This document shows, piece after piece, positions 35,062 through 43,398 of a DNA stretch of 43,481 nucleotides (positions are counted from its first letter, which is position 1; each line of letters starts with the position of its first letter). Where the stretch lies: NCBI GenBank assembly GCA_947632015.1, contig CANRNP010000009.1:1-43481 (forward strand). Reading direction: 5' to 3'. The translations under genes and the position numbers were made by a program. Source of the DNA: an uncultured Clostridia bacterium (GTDB taxonomy: Bacteria > Bacillota > Clostridia > Christensenellales > Borkfalkiaceae). Below the pieces are notes generated by a model. That model ran no database searches and had not been told where the DNA came from. It saw only the letters and a program-made list of their open reading frames with translations.

Positions 35062-36408
35062 TCAAATAAAGGTGAACTCGATCTTCTCCGCGACGGCGCC
35101 GAAGATGCGCTTGCATCTCTTGCGGAAGCGGGCGGGAAGGGTGACGCGGGCGAGCGCGCCGCACCACGCGAACGCCTTGCCCGAAATGTGTTTTACGCTC
35201 GAAGGGATCGCGAGCTCTTTGAGCGATTGATCGAGATAGAACGCCCGCATGCCGATCTTCTTCAACCCCTCTTGCAGGACGACCCGCTCCAAGTTCTCGC
35301 ATCCGCAGAAGGAGAACATGCCGAGCTTTTTTACCCCCGCGGGGATAACGACCTCGCGGAGGGACTTGCATTCGAAGAAGGTATAGGCGCTCACGCCGCC
35401 GAGCGTTTCCGGGAGCCTCAAAAAGGAGAGCGCTTCGCACCCCTCGAAGGCGCCCATGCCGATGTGCTCCAAGCCTTCGGGCAGGGTGATACGTTCGAGT
35501 TTCAGACAGGTCCCGAAAGCGGTCATGGGGATCTTTTTGAGCCCGCGGGGAAGATCCAGCGCGGTGAGCGCGGAACAGCCCTCGAAGGCGCCCATGCCGA
35601 TCTTGCAAAGAGAGCCCGGAAGCGCGAGCGTGCGGAGACGGTTGCAACCGCAAAAGGCGCCCGCGCCGATCGTTTTCACCGAGGGAAGGACGATCTCCTT
35701 CGCCTCGCGGCAGTATTCGAAGGCGTTCTTCCCGATCTTCGTCACCGTGGGGGGAAGGACGATCTTTACGAGATGGGCGCAACTTGAAAACGCCCGCGCG
35801 CCGATCCCCGTGACCCCCGACGGGACGAGCGCCGTCCCCCGCTTCTTTTCGTTGCAACGGAGAAGAAGAGAGGAAAAGATCGTGTAGTCCTTCTTGTCGT
35901 AAGAGCCGAGATCGCTCGCGCCGTCTACGGGGAGGGTGCGCTCGTCGGGTCCTTCCGTATCGGCAGGATAGGCGGCGCCCATCGCCTCGATCCCAAGCAA
36001 TTTCATCAGGTCGGAGAGGTCGTCGAGCCCCCGGTAAAAGTCCGAAAAGGCGTCGATGCGGTAAGCGCCATGGGTGAGGTGCATGGAGCGGGAATAAATT
36101 TGTTCGATCGCCTTCGAAAAGGGCGCGTCCGTGATACGGAGGACGAGGATGTCCTTCTTAAAGGTCTCGGCGAGGGAGACCTCGCTCAAAACGGGCTCCG
36201 AGGCGTTGGCGTTCTCGCTCATGACGAGCAGAAGCGCGGCGCAGCCGCGGATGGCGCCCGTGATCTGGGAGGGATAGTCCGAGCCCGCGTCGATATCGCG
36301 CGGGGCGATCCAGCAGGCGTAGCCCAAGCGTTCGAGATACCCCACCGCCGCGTTCGCCTTCCCGCGGTCCTTCGAAGAATGGCTGATAAAAATAACTCCT
36401 CTCTTCAT
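35062..36408 (-). CDS. TIR domain protein with ten BspA-type leucine-rich repeats
   Basis: Read from the ATG at 36408 (AGGGG upstream), 448 residues. Residues 1-140 form a TIR domain: GVIFISHSSKDR, then CWIAPRDIDAGSDYPSQI as BB-loop region, and NASEPVLSEVSLAE with the likely catalytic Glu76. Bacterial TIR domains of this kind often cleave NAD+. Residues about 195-440 hold ten LRR_5 repeats of 22-23 residues (LCKIGMGAFEGCSALTALDL type). No membrane anchor or signal peptide, so cytoplasmic. It lies 16 bp after its TIR-LRR partner and inside the ruv operon. A role in sensing or defence is an inference from domain architecture. Confidence 0.88.
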   Translation of the reverse strand: MKRGVIFISHSSKDRGKANAAVGYLERLGYACWIAPRDIDAGSDYPSQITGAIRGCAALLLVMSENANASEPVLSEVSLAETFKKDILVLRITDAPFSKAIEQIYSRSMHLTHGAYRIDAFSDFYRGLDDLSDLMKLLGIEAMGAAYPADTEGPDERTLPVDGASDLGSYDKKDYTIFSSLLLRCNEKKRGTALVPSGVTGIGARAFSSCAHLVKIVLPPTVTKIGKNAFEYCREAKEIVLPSVKTIGAGAFCGCNRLRTLALPGSLCKIGMGAFEGCSALTALDLPRGLKKIPMTAFGTCLKLERITLPEGLEHIGMGAFEGCEALSFLRLPETLGGVSAYTFFECKSLREVVIPAGVKKLGMFSFCGCENLERVVLQEGLKKIGMRAFYLDQSLKELAIPSSVKHISGKAFAWCGALARVTLPARFRKRCKRIFGAVAEKIEFTFI

Positions 36409-36424
36409 CTTTTCCCCTGCAATT

Positions 36425-37336
36425 TCAATCTTTCGCTCTATCCGAAAATTCAAAGCGGACGCTTTGGAAGCGGCTGCCGAAGATCTTGCGAAGTTTTGGG
36501 GCGAAACGGGAGGGAAGGACCGCCTCTTTCAGCTGAATGCAGCCTTCGAAGGCGCCCGCGCCGATCTTTCTGACCCCCGCGGGGATCGAGACCGACGTGA
36601 GGCTCTTGCACCCCGCAAACGCCCGCCTGCCGATCTTGCGCAGGCTGAGCGGAAGTTCGAATCGCGTGACGCTTCCGCAGTTTTCGAAGGCTCTCGCCCG
36701 AACGGAGAGGAAGCCCGAAGGGATCCGCACCAGACCTCCCCGGCTCGTGTTGCGGTATTTGCGGATGGAGCAGGTAAATTCCCCTACTTCGAACTCCATC
36801 GGGTTATACTCCGGAATGGCGGGAGATGTCATGAGCTCTGAAAATCGGCTCGCCTTTTTGCCGACGTCCTCCGTCTCCCTGACGATCCTGCCGATCTCGC
36901 GGACGGACGTCGTCTTGTAATTTTCTTCCGTTTCCCGCACTTCGCCCGCGGGACGGACGTACCGCCCGACCGCTTCCAAGAGCTCCCGCATCCCCTTTCC
37001 GAGGTCGGCAAACGCCTCGACGCGGTGCTTGCGGTTCATGAAATAGAGCAGATTGTCCCCGAAAAGAACGTCCTCCACCCGCATTGCGATGATGGGTTTC
37101 TTCCTGTCGAAGGCGAGGGAGACCTCGTTGACGACGTAGTCGGAATCGTTGACGCGCGCCGTCGTGATGAGCACAAAAACCGCGGACGTTGCGATATTTT
37201 TCAGCATTTCGCCCGCTCTTTCTTCCCGTCCTTCGAAAAAGGAAGAGGCGCAGGAATAGCCGCCCGCTTCGAGCGCCGCGATGACGGGACGGGCGTAGCC
37301 TTCGTCCCCCGCGGCAAAACAGACATAGACGTCCAT
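36425..37336 (-). CDS. Divergent TIR domain protein with three leucine-rich repeats
   Basis: A 303-residue protein. Residues 1-125 align with the partner's TIR domain: VYVCFAAGDEGYARPVIAAL, then NDSDYVVNEVSLAF with Glu71 at the catalytic position; the APRD motif of the partner's BB loop is lost (SSFFEGREERAG). A charged linker (about 130-190) leads to three LRR_5 repeats (LRKIGRRAFAGCKSLTSVSI type). The ATG overlaps the ruvA stop by one base (TAATG) after a GGGGGA Shine-Dalgarno, so it is translationally tied to ruvA. Whether it keeps NADase activity or acts as a regulatory partner cannot be told from sequence. Confidence 0.82.
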   Translation of the reverse strand: MDVYVCFAAGDEGYARPVIAALEAGGYSCASSFFEGREERAGEMLKNIATSAVFVLITTARVNDSDYVVNEVSLAFDRKKPIIAMRVEDVLFGDNLLYFMNRKHRVEAFADLGKGMRELLEAVGRYVRPAGEVRETEENYKTTSVREIGRIVRETEDVGKKASRFSELMTSPAIPEYNPMEFEVGEFTCSIRKYRNTSRGGLVRIPSGFLSVRARAFENCGSVTRFELPLSLRKIGRRAFAGCKSLTSVSIPAGVRKIGAGAFEGCIQLKEAVLPSRFAPKLRKIFGSRFQSVRFEFSDRAKD

Positions 37337-37935
37337 TACATCCCCCGAATGGCGAGCGCGAGAACATCTTCCACCGTTTCGGCGCCGGCAGCGCGGGCGC
37401 GCTCCACCGCGCGCACGCTCTCCTGCTTGGTAAAGCCCAAGCCCATGAGCGCCGACACCGCGTCGTCGTCCTCCCCGCGGACGGGCGCGGCGGCTTTGCC
37501 CGCGCTCTCGCCCCCAAGCAGTTCGTCCGCCGAGATCTTGCCGTGCAATTCGAGAATGATGCGCTCCGCCGTCTTTTTTCCGACCCCTTTCACGGCGGAA
37601 AAACGCTTGCTGTCCGCCGTGGCGATCGCCTCGGACACTTCGCCCGGCTTCATCGACGACAGGATCGCGATCGCCATTTTCGCGCCGACCCCCTGCACGG
37701 ACGTCAATTTCAGAAAGAGCTGTTTTTCCCGCACGTCGGCAAAGCCGAAGAGGGTGACGTCGTCCTCGCTCACTTTGAGATAGGTGTAGACCTCCCCTTC
37801 CTCGCCCCCTTTCAGCCCGGAAAGGCGGGAGAACGCCGCCCCCGAACAGACGATCTCATAGCCGACGCCGTTGACGTCGAGAAGGACGTATTCGGGGTCC
37901 ATATAGATGACTTTTCCTCTGAGATAACCGATCAT
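37336..37935 (-). CDS. ruvA: Holliday junction DNA helicase subunit RuvA
   Basis: A 199-residue RuvA that binds four-way junctions and loads RuvB. The ATG at 37935 gives the canonical MIGYLRGKV start with AGGAG 4 bases upstream; a longer frame is rejected. The domain II helix-hairpin-helix motifs VQGVGAKMAIAIL and VKGVGKKTAERII are present, and the C-terminal RuvB-binding domain has SALMGLGFTKQE. It follows ruvC by 21 bp. Confidence 0.97.
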   Translation of the reverse strand: MIGYLRGKVIYMDPEYVLLDVNGVGYEIVCSGAAFSRLSGLKGGEEGEVYTYLKVSEDDVTLFGFADVREKQLFLKLTSVQGVGAKMAIAILSSMKPGEVSEAIATADSKRFSAVKGVGKKTAERIILELHGKISADELLGGESAGKAAAPVRGEDDDAVSALMGLGFTKQESVRAVERARAAGAETVEDVLALAIRGM

Positions 37936-37956
37936 AAAACTCCTGTTTTGCAAAGA

Positions 37957-38454
37957 TCACCTTACGCCGAAGAGCGAGGCGAAGCGGCTCGTAAAGGCAT
38001 GGCAGAGCGCCACGGCGAGCGCGTCCGCCGCGTCGTCGGGACGGGGAATGGAGGGAAGACGGAGATGGCTCGCCACCACCCGCTGCATTTGCCCCTTGTC
38101 CGCTGCGCCGTAGCCCGTGAGCGCCTGCTTGATCTGGTTCGGCGTGTATTCGAAGATCCTGCCGCACCGCTTGTTGCAGGTGAGCAGCATGACCCCGCGC
38201 GCCTGCGCCACCGCGATGCCCGTGGTGATGTTCTTGGAAAAGAAGAGTTCCTCCATCGCTACCTCTTCCGGTCCGAACCGGTCGAAGATCTTGCAGACGC
38301 CCTCTTCGAGCATGCAAAGCCGCACCGCGAGATTTTCCCCCGCGGGCGTTTTCACGACGCCGTAGTCCACCGCCTTGCAATTTCCGTTCGCGTCCTTTTC
38401 AACGACGCCGTAGCCCATCGTGCCGAGCCCCGGATCCAAACCCAAAATGATCAT
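37957..38454 (-). CDS. ruvC: Holliday junction resolvase RuvC
   Basis: A 165-residue endonuclease that resolves junctions after RuvAB. Catalytic acids: Asp7 (LGLDPGLGTMG), Glu68 (AMEELFFSKN), Asp141 and Asp144 (RPDDAADALA). It begins the ruvC-ruvA-TIR-TIR-ruvB-queA run. Its -10 box ends 6 nt before the ATG, so the transcript is predicted to be leaderless; no Shine-Dalgarno is present. Confidence 0.97.
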   Translation of the reverse strand: MIILGLDPGLGTMGYGVVEKDANGNCKAVDYGVVKTPAGENLAVRLCMLEEGVCKIFDRFGPEEVAMEELFFSKNITTGIAVAQARGVMLLTCNKRCGRIFEYTPNQIKQALTGYGAADKGQMQRVVASHLRLPSIPRPDDAADALAVALCHAFTSRFASLFGVR

Positions 38455-38460
38455 AATTAG

Positions 38461-38489
38461 ATTTTATAATAAACCGCTCCCTTTGTCAA
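38461..38489 (-). promoter_or_regulatory. ruvC promoter predicting a leaderless mRNA
   Basis: On the minus strand TTGACA (38489-38484), a 17-bp spacer and TAAAAT (38466-38461). Six bases, CTAATT, separate the -10 box from the ATG, so initiation 7 bases downstream falls on the A of ATG. Confidence 0.8.
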
Positions 38490-38545
38490 GCGAAATGGGA
38501 AACCGCCACGCGATCGTCTTTTTCCGCCGCCCGCGCGAAAAACCC

Positions 38546-38574
38546 TTGCTTTTCCGCCCGTTTTGGAGTACAAT
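38546..38574 (+). promoter_or_regulatory. Divergent promoter predicting a second leaderless mRNA
   Basis: TTGCTT (38546-38551), a 17-bp spacer and TACAAT (38569-38574) on the plus strand. The ATG at 38582 begins 8 nt after the -10 box; the only GGAG lies upstream of the -10 and would not be transcribed. Confidence 0.65.
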
Positions 38575-38581
38575 ATCTGCG

Positions 38582-39163
38582 ATGAAAGAAAAAACGACCC
38601 CGTACGGGAAACTCGGAAAAACCTTCTATATCGTTCTCCTGCTTCTCACCGCCGCCCTGCTCGCCTTCCTCTCCGTATGGGCGCTGACGGGAAACGACCT
38701 GTTTTTGTATCTTCTGCTCGGCGTCGTTCCTCTCTACGTTCTCCACCTCGTGTTCCACCTCGTCAAGGCGGACAAGGACTATAAAAAGCAGGACGAGCTG
38801 AAAAGCGCCTTCTTCTCCCTCGCGCGGGAAGAACAAGCCGAGATTGTCTACCTCACCTACCTCGGAGACGAAAAACACCTTCTCAAACCTTCCCCGCGCA
38901 AACGGGAATACCTCATCGAGTTTTACACCCGCGCAGTCGATCTTGCGCTTCTCAAACGGCACCTTTGGTTCGGGCTTTCCGAAGAAGAGGAAGAGCGCCT
39001 CATCAAATGCCGCCTCGGAAGCATGGAGATCCCCTATCCCCTCCTCGAAGAGGTGCGCGGGCGCACCGTGCTCGTGCAATCCGCCCTCTTCCGCGCGGCG
39101 AAAGACTCCCCCCTCTTCTCCCCCTTCTTTTCGGGAAATACCATTTTGCTCTATGACGAATGA
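38582..39163 (+). CDS. Membrane protein of unknown function
   Basis: I do not recognise this 193-residue protein. Two hydrophobic helices follow a basic N-terminus (about residues 14-36 and 39-58: FYIVLLLLTAALLAFLSVWA and LFLYLLLGVVPLYVLHLVF). The remaining 130 residues are a charged cytoplasmic domain rich in Glu, Lys and Arg with segments such as EEQAEIVYLTYLGDE and GLSEEEEERLIKCRLG. It starts at 38582 because the promoter leaves no room for a longer form. It overlaps yggS by 11 nt and is the first gene of the plus-strand run. Confidence 0.8.
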   Translation: MKEKTTPYGKLGKTFYIVLLLLTAALLAFLSVWALTGNDLFLYLLLGVVPLYVLHLVFHLVKADKDYKKQDELKSAFFSLAREEQAEIVYLTYLGDEKHLLKPSPRKREYLIEFYTRAVDLALLKRHLWFGLSEEEEERLIKCRLGSMEIPYPLLEEVRGRTVLVQSALFRAAKDSPLFSPFFSGNTILLYDE

Positions 39164-39818
39164 GATCGAACGGCGCGTTGCCGCGCTTTTGAAAACCCTC
39201 GAAGGCGGAAATCCCTTCGGTGAAAAAATAACCCTCGTCGCCGCGACCAAGACGCGCACGGCGGAGGAGATCAACCGCGCCATTTGCGCGGGGATCACCG
39301 ACGTCGGCGAGAACAGAGTGCAGGAATTCTGCCTCAAATACGGGGATGTGCACGGCGGGCGGCGGCACTTCATCGGGCATCTGCAACTCAACAAAGTGAA
39401 ATATCTCGTCGGGAAAGTCTGCCTCTTCCAGTCGGTGGACCGCGACGGGCTTGCGGCGGAGATCGCGCGGCTCTCCCTGCGCGCGGGGCTCGTGAGCGAT
39501 ATTTTGATCCAGATCAACATCGGGCGCGAAGCGACGAAGGGCGGGTATCTTCCCGCGGAGGGCATGGACGCCTTCCGCCGCCTTGCGGCAACGGAGGGTC
39601 TGCGGGTGAAAGGATTTATGGCGATGCTCCCCCGCGCGGGCGAGGACGAGCTCCTTCCCCTCTGCGACGGGATGCGCGCCCTCTACGAGCGGGCGAAAGA
39701 GGTTTCGCCCGACGTGGAATTTCTCTCCATGGGCATGAGCGGGGATTTTCCGCTCTGTATCTCCCGCGGCGCGAACATGATCCGCCTCGGCACCGCCGTT
39801 TTCGGCGAAAGAACATGA
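39153..39818 (+). CDS. YggS-family pyridoxal phosphate homeostasis protein
   Basis: A 221-residue YggS/PROSC protein, a PLP-binding TIM-barrel that buffers free pyridoxal phosphate. The PLP lysine lies in VAATKTRTAEEINRA; VGENRVQEF, HFIGHLQLNKVKYL and SMGMSGDFPLCI are family signatures. The start is the ATG at 39153 overlapping the previous gene. In Clostridia the gene often sits near the division genes (sepF, ylmG); here it is instead about 3.4 kb from pdxS-pdxT, which make PLP. Confidence 0.95.
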   Translation: MTNEIERRVAALLKTLEGGNPFGEKITLVAATKTRTAEEINRAICAGITDVGENRVQEFCLKYGDVHGGRRHFIGHLQLNKVKYLVGKVCLFQSVDRDGLAAEIARLSLRAGLVSDILIQINIGREATKGGYLPAEGMDAFRRLAATEGLRVKGFMAMLPRAGEDELLPLCDGMRALYERAKEVSPDVEFLSMGMSGDFPLCISRGANMIRLGTAVFGERT

Positions 39819-39868
39819 TTATTCCCGTCTGTATCGGGGCATAATTTCCGATAAAGGAGCAAACAGCC

Positions 39869-40768
39869 TTGCCTTCGAGCATCACCCATCAACTCATCGC
39901 AGAAGAAGCGCTAAAACAATTCCCCGAAGAGGCAAAACGCGCCGCGCAACGCTTCCCCGACGAATATTTTCTCGGAAGCCAGGGACCCGACGTCTTTTTC
40001 TTTTACCGAATCGGGAACAGGAGCGAGTATAACCTCGGCAAATTTATGCACCGCTACCGCGTGTACGACGTTTTTTCCCTCTTCCTCGGCGCTCTCCGCG
40101 GCGAAGAGGGGGCGCCCCGCTTTTCGGAAGAGGAGAAGATCCGCGCGCTCGCCTACGTCCTCGGCTATATCACCCACTATGCCGCAGACTCCGCCTTTCA
40201 TCCCTTCGTCTATCGCTATCTCGAAGAGTACCGCTGCCAGAAGCGCGAACACCAACAGATGGAGAACGACTGGGACGTGTGGTTCCTGCGCGAAAAGAAA
40301 AACAGGGAAGCCGAAAAATTCGCATTCGCCTTTTCCCCCCGAAAGATCGCCGCGGACGGCACGGTGGCGCGGCTGTACGCCTTTCTCGGACGGAAGTTGG
40401 AGCGCGAAGAGGTGACGAAACGGCGCTTTGACAGCGGGGTGAAAAATTACGCCCGCTATTTGAAGTTTTTCCACGGAAAATGCTACCGCGCGCAACGGGG
40501 CTGGGAGCGGACGGAAAAGTTCTTCCATGCGAAGAGATACCTCTCCCGCCTCTTCCCGCGCGAAAACCCCGAACCTGCGTACCTTTCGGGGGAGCATTTT
40601 TACAAGCTCTCCGAAGGGCGGGGAAAGAGCGCCGACGAGCTGTTCTGCCTCGCGGTGTGCGAAGGAGCGAGGCTTGCGGGGCTGTTTATGAGCGTCCTCT
40701 CCGGCGGGGGAAGTTTGCCGCGCGGGGATTTCGGCAACGGACTTCTGACGGGCAAGCCCGTGGAATAA
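39869..40768 (+). CDS. Zinc-dependent phospholipase C-like protein
   Basis: A 299-residue protein of the zinc-dependent phospholipase C / S1-P1 nuclease-like fold. It begins at a TTG codon with AAGGAG 9 bases upstream. Metal-ligand-like residues appear in SITHQLIAEEAL, LGSQGPDVFFFY, GKFMHR, YITHYAADSAFHPFVYRY and REHQQMENDWD. No signal peptide is present, unlike secreted clostridial phospholipases, so it is probably cytoplasmic and the substrate is unknown. Similar short proteins are annotated in many Clostridia. Confidence 0.85.
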   Translation: MPSSITHQLIAEEALKQFPEEAKRAAQRFPDEYFLGSQGPDVFFFYRIGNRSEYNLGKFMHRYRVYDVFSLFLGALRGEEGAPRFSEEEKIRALAYVLGYITHYAADSAFHPFVYRYLEEYRCQKREHQQMENDWDVWFLREKKNREAEKFAFAFSPRKIAADGTVARLYAFLGRKLEREEVTKRRFDSGVKNYARYLKFFHGKCYRAQRGWERTEKFFHAKRYLSRLFPRENPEPAYLSGEHFYKLSEGRGKSADELFCLAVCEGARLAGLFMSVLSGGGSLPRGDFGNGLLTGKPVE

Positions 40769-40809
40769 AAATCGCGAAATATAAATGTGCGGAATAGAAT
40801 ACAAAATGT

Positions 40810-40842
40810 GCGGCGGCGACTGCTTTTTGCAGTCGCCGCCGC
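40810..40842. terminator. Bidirectional terminator between convergent genes
   Basis: A 14-bp perfect stem, GCGGCGGCGACTGC with its complement around TTTTT, followed by GTTTTATT on the plus strand. It lies between the phospholipase-like gene and queH. Confidence 0.88.
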
Positions 40843-40845
40843 GTT

Positions 40846-41451
40846 TTATTGCCTTTTTTCCTCCGCCCTTTGTTTGGAAAATTTACAGCCGCAATAGTTC
40901 TGGCGGTAGAGGGCGTGCTCTTTGGAGAGGGCGACGGAGCGGAGATACCCGCCCCGTTTTTTGAAATCGCTCGGCAGGTATCCGACGCCGAGCTCTTCCT
41001 GCAACCTTAACCCGATCTCGTTGATGAGCTTTGCGTTCTTCAAGGGGGAAACGGTGAGCGTGGTGCCGAAAAAATCGTATCCGCGCGCCTTTGCCTCCTG
41101 CGCCGTGCGTTTCAGGCGCAAAAAAAAGCACCTCGCGCACCGCGCGCCGCCCTCCGGCTCGCCTTCATAGCCCTTTGCGATCTCTTCGAAGTCCCAAGCG
41201 GCATAATCGCAGTCGAGAAAGTCCGCCTGACCCGTCTCCTCCAAGAGGCGGATCTGCTCCTTTTTGCGCTTTTCGTACTCCTCGCGACTGTCCAAATTCG
41301 GATTGTAGTAAAAAACCGTCGTTTTCAGCGCGGAAGAGACCTGTTCGAGACAGTAACTCGAACAGGGCGCGCAACAGCTGTGCAGAAGCAGCGTTTTGCC
41401 CGCGTTTTCGGCGAGCGTTTTGAGCATGAGAGCGTCGTAGTTGGTGTTCAT
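40846..41451 (-). CDS. queH: Epoxyqueuosine reductase QueH
   Basis: A 201-residue QueH (DUF208) enzyme that reduces epoxyqueuosine to queuosine, the last step after QueA, and replaces QueG. Cluster and catalytic cysteines appear in LHSCCAPCSSYC, CARCFFLRL and YCGCKFSKQ. The ATG at 41451 gives MNTNYDALMLKTLAENAGKT; an upstream extension crosses a repeat and is rejected. No good Shine-Dalgarno precedes it (CACCTTTCT), and a palindromic repeat sits 11-50 bp upstream, so the repeat may have displaced the leader. Confidence 0.93.
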   Translation of the reverse strand: MNTNYDALMLKTLAENAGKTLLLHSCCAPCSSYCLEQVSSALKTTVFYYNPNLDSREEYEKRKKEQIRLLEETGQADFLDCDYAAWDFEEIAKGYEGEPEGGARCARCFFLRLKRTAQEAKARGYDFFGTTLTVSPLKNAKLINEIGLRLQEELGVGYLPSDFKKRGGYLRSVALSKEHALYRQNYCGCKFSKQRAEEKRQ

Positions 41452-41461
41452 AGAAAGGTGA

Positions 41462-41501
41462 CCCCCTCCCCTACCCCTCCCCCGCACGCGGGGGAGGGCA
41501 A
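41462..41501. repeat. 40-bp palindromic repeat upstream of queH
   Basis: The best copy of the family: an 11-bp perfect stem, CCCTCCCCCGC with GCGGGGGAGGG. It is 38/40 identical to the copy inside hemZ (17870-17909) and looks like the terminal repeats at 1-40 and 43355-43395. Confidence 0.8.
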
Positions 41502-41545
41502 GTTTTTTTGTTTTCCGCCCGACAAAAGCAGGGGAAGGGCAAAAG

Positions 41546-41760
41546 ACTGCGGAGACCCTTTTCTAATCACGTCATGTTGAGCGTAAGTGAAACATCGCCT
41601 TAGCGTTAAAACTGCGGAGACCCTTCGGCAAGCTCAGGGTGACGGATTAGAATACTCGTCCGCTACTTCGTCGCTCCGCTCCTCGTGCCGCGCTTAGAGA
41701 AACAGAACATCGCGCGGGGCAGGGTGACATATTAGGAAAGGGCGGGCGGGGGAGGGCAAA
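41546..41760. repeat. Interspersed repeat mosaic between queH and pdxT
   Basis: The 321-bp gap 41452-41772 has no gene. It contains the palindrome at 41462-41501, ACTGCGGAGACCCTT twice (41546-41560, 41611-41625), a hairpin ACCCT/AGGGT (41620-41640), and GACATATTAGGAAAGGGCGG followed by GCGGGGGAG. The last block recurs at 43430-43455. Pieces of one mobile or amplified repeat seem to have been combined here. No promoter for queH is evident in the gap. Confidence 0.65.
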
Positions 41761-41772
41761 ATTTGGGCGGTT

Positions 41773-42336
41773 TTATCGGACAAATTCGCGCAGAAAATAT
41801 TCATGGACGCGCATGTCGGCGGTGAGTTCGGGGTGGAATGCGGTCGCGAGCATATGTCCCTGCCGCACCGCGACGACCTTCCCGCCGCAGGAGGCGAGCG
41901 CGTGTGCTTTTGCGCCGACCGCTTCGACATAGGGCGCGCGGATAAAGACGGCAGGCACGCTTCCCACCCCCTCGAACGGGATGTCCGCGCGGAAGGAGCC
42001 GAGCTGGCGCCCGTAGGCGTTGCGCCTTACCTCGACGTTCATAGCGCCGAGCCAGACGGTCGGATCGCCCGACAGCTTCTCGGCGAGCAGAATGAGCCCC
42101 GCGCAGGTGCCGAACACGGGAAGTCCACCCGCGATCGCCTCTTTTAAGGGCGCCAAAAGCCCCTCTTCTTTGAGAAGTTTGCCTTGCACGGTAGATTCCC
42201 CGCCGGGGAGGATGACGCCGTCTAACCCGTCGGTAAAATGCTCCCTGCGCCTGATCTCCTTCCATGCCGCGCCGAGCGAGGCGAGCATTTTTTCGTGTTC
42301 GAGAAAGGCGCCCTGCAATGCGAAAACGCCGATCAT
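41773..42336 (-). CDS. pdxT: Pyridoxal 5'-phosphate synthase glutaminase subunit PdxT
   Basis: A 187-residue class I glutaminase that feeds ammonia to PdxS. Catalytic Cys78 (GTCAGL) and His168/Glu170 (FHPEL) are present, with the loop GGESTV. The start is the ATG at 42336, overlapping the pdxS stop as ATGA; a longer frame inside pdxS is rejected. Confidence 0.97.
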   Translation of the reverse strand: MIGVFALQGAFLEHEKMLASLGAAWKEIRRREHFTDGLDGVILPGGESTVQGKLLKEEGLLAPLKEAIAGGLPVFGTCAGLILLAEKLSGDPTVWLGAMNVEVRRNAYGRQLGSFRADIPFEGVGSVPAVFIRAPYVEAVGAKAHALASCGGKVVAVRQGHMLATAFHPELTADMRVHEYFLREFVR

Positions 42337-43205
42337 TTGCCCCGCTCCGCCATGAGAAGTGCGATCTCCTGCTCGTTGATGCCCACCATCGCCTCGCCGA
42401 GGTCCTCGGAGAGCTGAGCCAAAATTTTGGGGTCGTTGTAGTTCGTGACCGCCTGCACAATGGCGCGGGCGCGCTTTGCGGGGTTGCCCGACTTGAAGAT
42501 GCCGCTCCCGACGAACACCCCTTCCGCGCCGAGCTGCATCATGAGCGCCGCGTCGGCGGGGGTCGCCACGCCGCCCGCCGCAAAGTTGACGACGGGGAGC
42601 TTGCCGTTTTCGTGGACATACAAAACGAGCTCGTAGGGAACGCAAAGTTCCTTCGCCGCTTCGAAGAGTTCCTCCTCGCGCATTGCGGCGAGCCTTTGAA
42701 TTTCGCTCATCATCATGCGCATGTGGCGGACCGCCTGCACGACGTCGCCCGTGCCGGGCTCCCCTTTCGTGCGGATCATGGAAGCGCCCTCGGCGATGCG
42801 CCTTAACGCTTCGCCCAAGTCCCGCGCGCCGCACACGAAGGGGACGGAGAACTTCGTCTTGTCGATGTGATATTTGTCGTCGGCGGGAGAGAGGACTTCG
42901 CTCTCGTCGATGTAGTCGATCTCGATCGCCTGTAAAATTTGCGCCTCGGCGATGTGCCCGATGCGACATTTCGCCATGACGGGAATGGAGACCGCGTTCT
43001 GAATGCCCTTGATCATCTTGGGATCGGACATTCTCGAAACGCCGCCCGCCGCGCGGATGTCCGCGGGAATGCGTTCGAGCGCCATTACGGCGCATGCGCC
43101 CGCTTCCTCCGCGATCTTTGCCTGTTCGGGCGTGGTGACGTCCATGATCACCCCGCCCTTTAACATTTGCGCCAAATTTTTATTGAGTTCGTAACGTTCG
43201 TTCAT
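42333..43205 (-). CDS. pdxS: Pyridoxal 5'-phosphate synthase lyase subunit PdxS
   Basis: A 290-residue TIM-barrel that builds PLP from ribose 5-phosphate, glyceraldehyde 3-phosphate and ammonia. The Schiff-base lysine is Lys79 (MAKCRIGH), with the family segments [20 protein letters not shown] and TKGEPGTG. The gene has its own promoter, pdxT follows by overlap, and no MocR-type PdxR regulator is adjacent. Length is normal. Confidence 0.98.
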   Translation of the reverse strand: MNERYELNKNLAQMLKGGVIMDVTTPEQAKIAEEAGACAVMALERIPADIRAAGGVSRMSDPKMIKGIQNAVSIPVMAKCRIGHIAEAQILQAIEIDYIDESEVLSPADDKYHIDKTKFSVPFVCGARDLGEALRRIAEGASMIRTKGEPGTGDVVQAVRHMRMMMSEIQRLAAMREEELFEAAKELCVPYELVLYVHENGKLPVVNFAAGGVATPADAALMMQLGAEGVFVGSGIFKSGNPAKRARAIVQAVTNYNDPKILAQLSEDLGEAMVGINEQEIALLMAERGK

Positions 43206-43233
43206 GACTTACCTCTTTGTTGATTTCGCGCCC

Positions 43234-43262
43234 ATTATAGCACGAACGCCGAAGACAGTCAA
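43234..43262 (-). promoter_or_regulatory. Promoter for pdxS-pdxT
   Basis: On the minus strand TTGACT (43262-43257), a 17-bp spacer and TATAAT (43239-43234), with AGAGG before the pdxS ATG. Confidence 0.92.
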
Positions 43263-43354
43263 CTTTTTTTGGTCGGTATGACAATGAGAATGACGTTCGC
43301 AGAACACGGGGGGGGATTTTGGAAAGGGCGGACGGGGGAGGGAACATTAGAACA

Positions 43355-43395
43355 AAGGACACCACCCCCCTACCCCCCTCCTAAGGAGGGGGCAA
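43355..43395. repeat. C-rich palindromic repeat, right copy
   Basis: Nearly identical to bases 1-40: the same AAGGACACCAC flank and C-run, then CCCCCTCC (43374-43381), a TAA loop and GGAGGGGG (43385-43392). Confidence 0.8.
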
Positions 43396-43398
43396 AAA

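Noticed and set aside
39819..39868. Riboswitch before the phospholipase-like gene
   Set aside because: The space is only 50 bp and no known aptamer core could be recognised.
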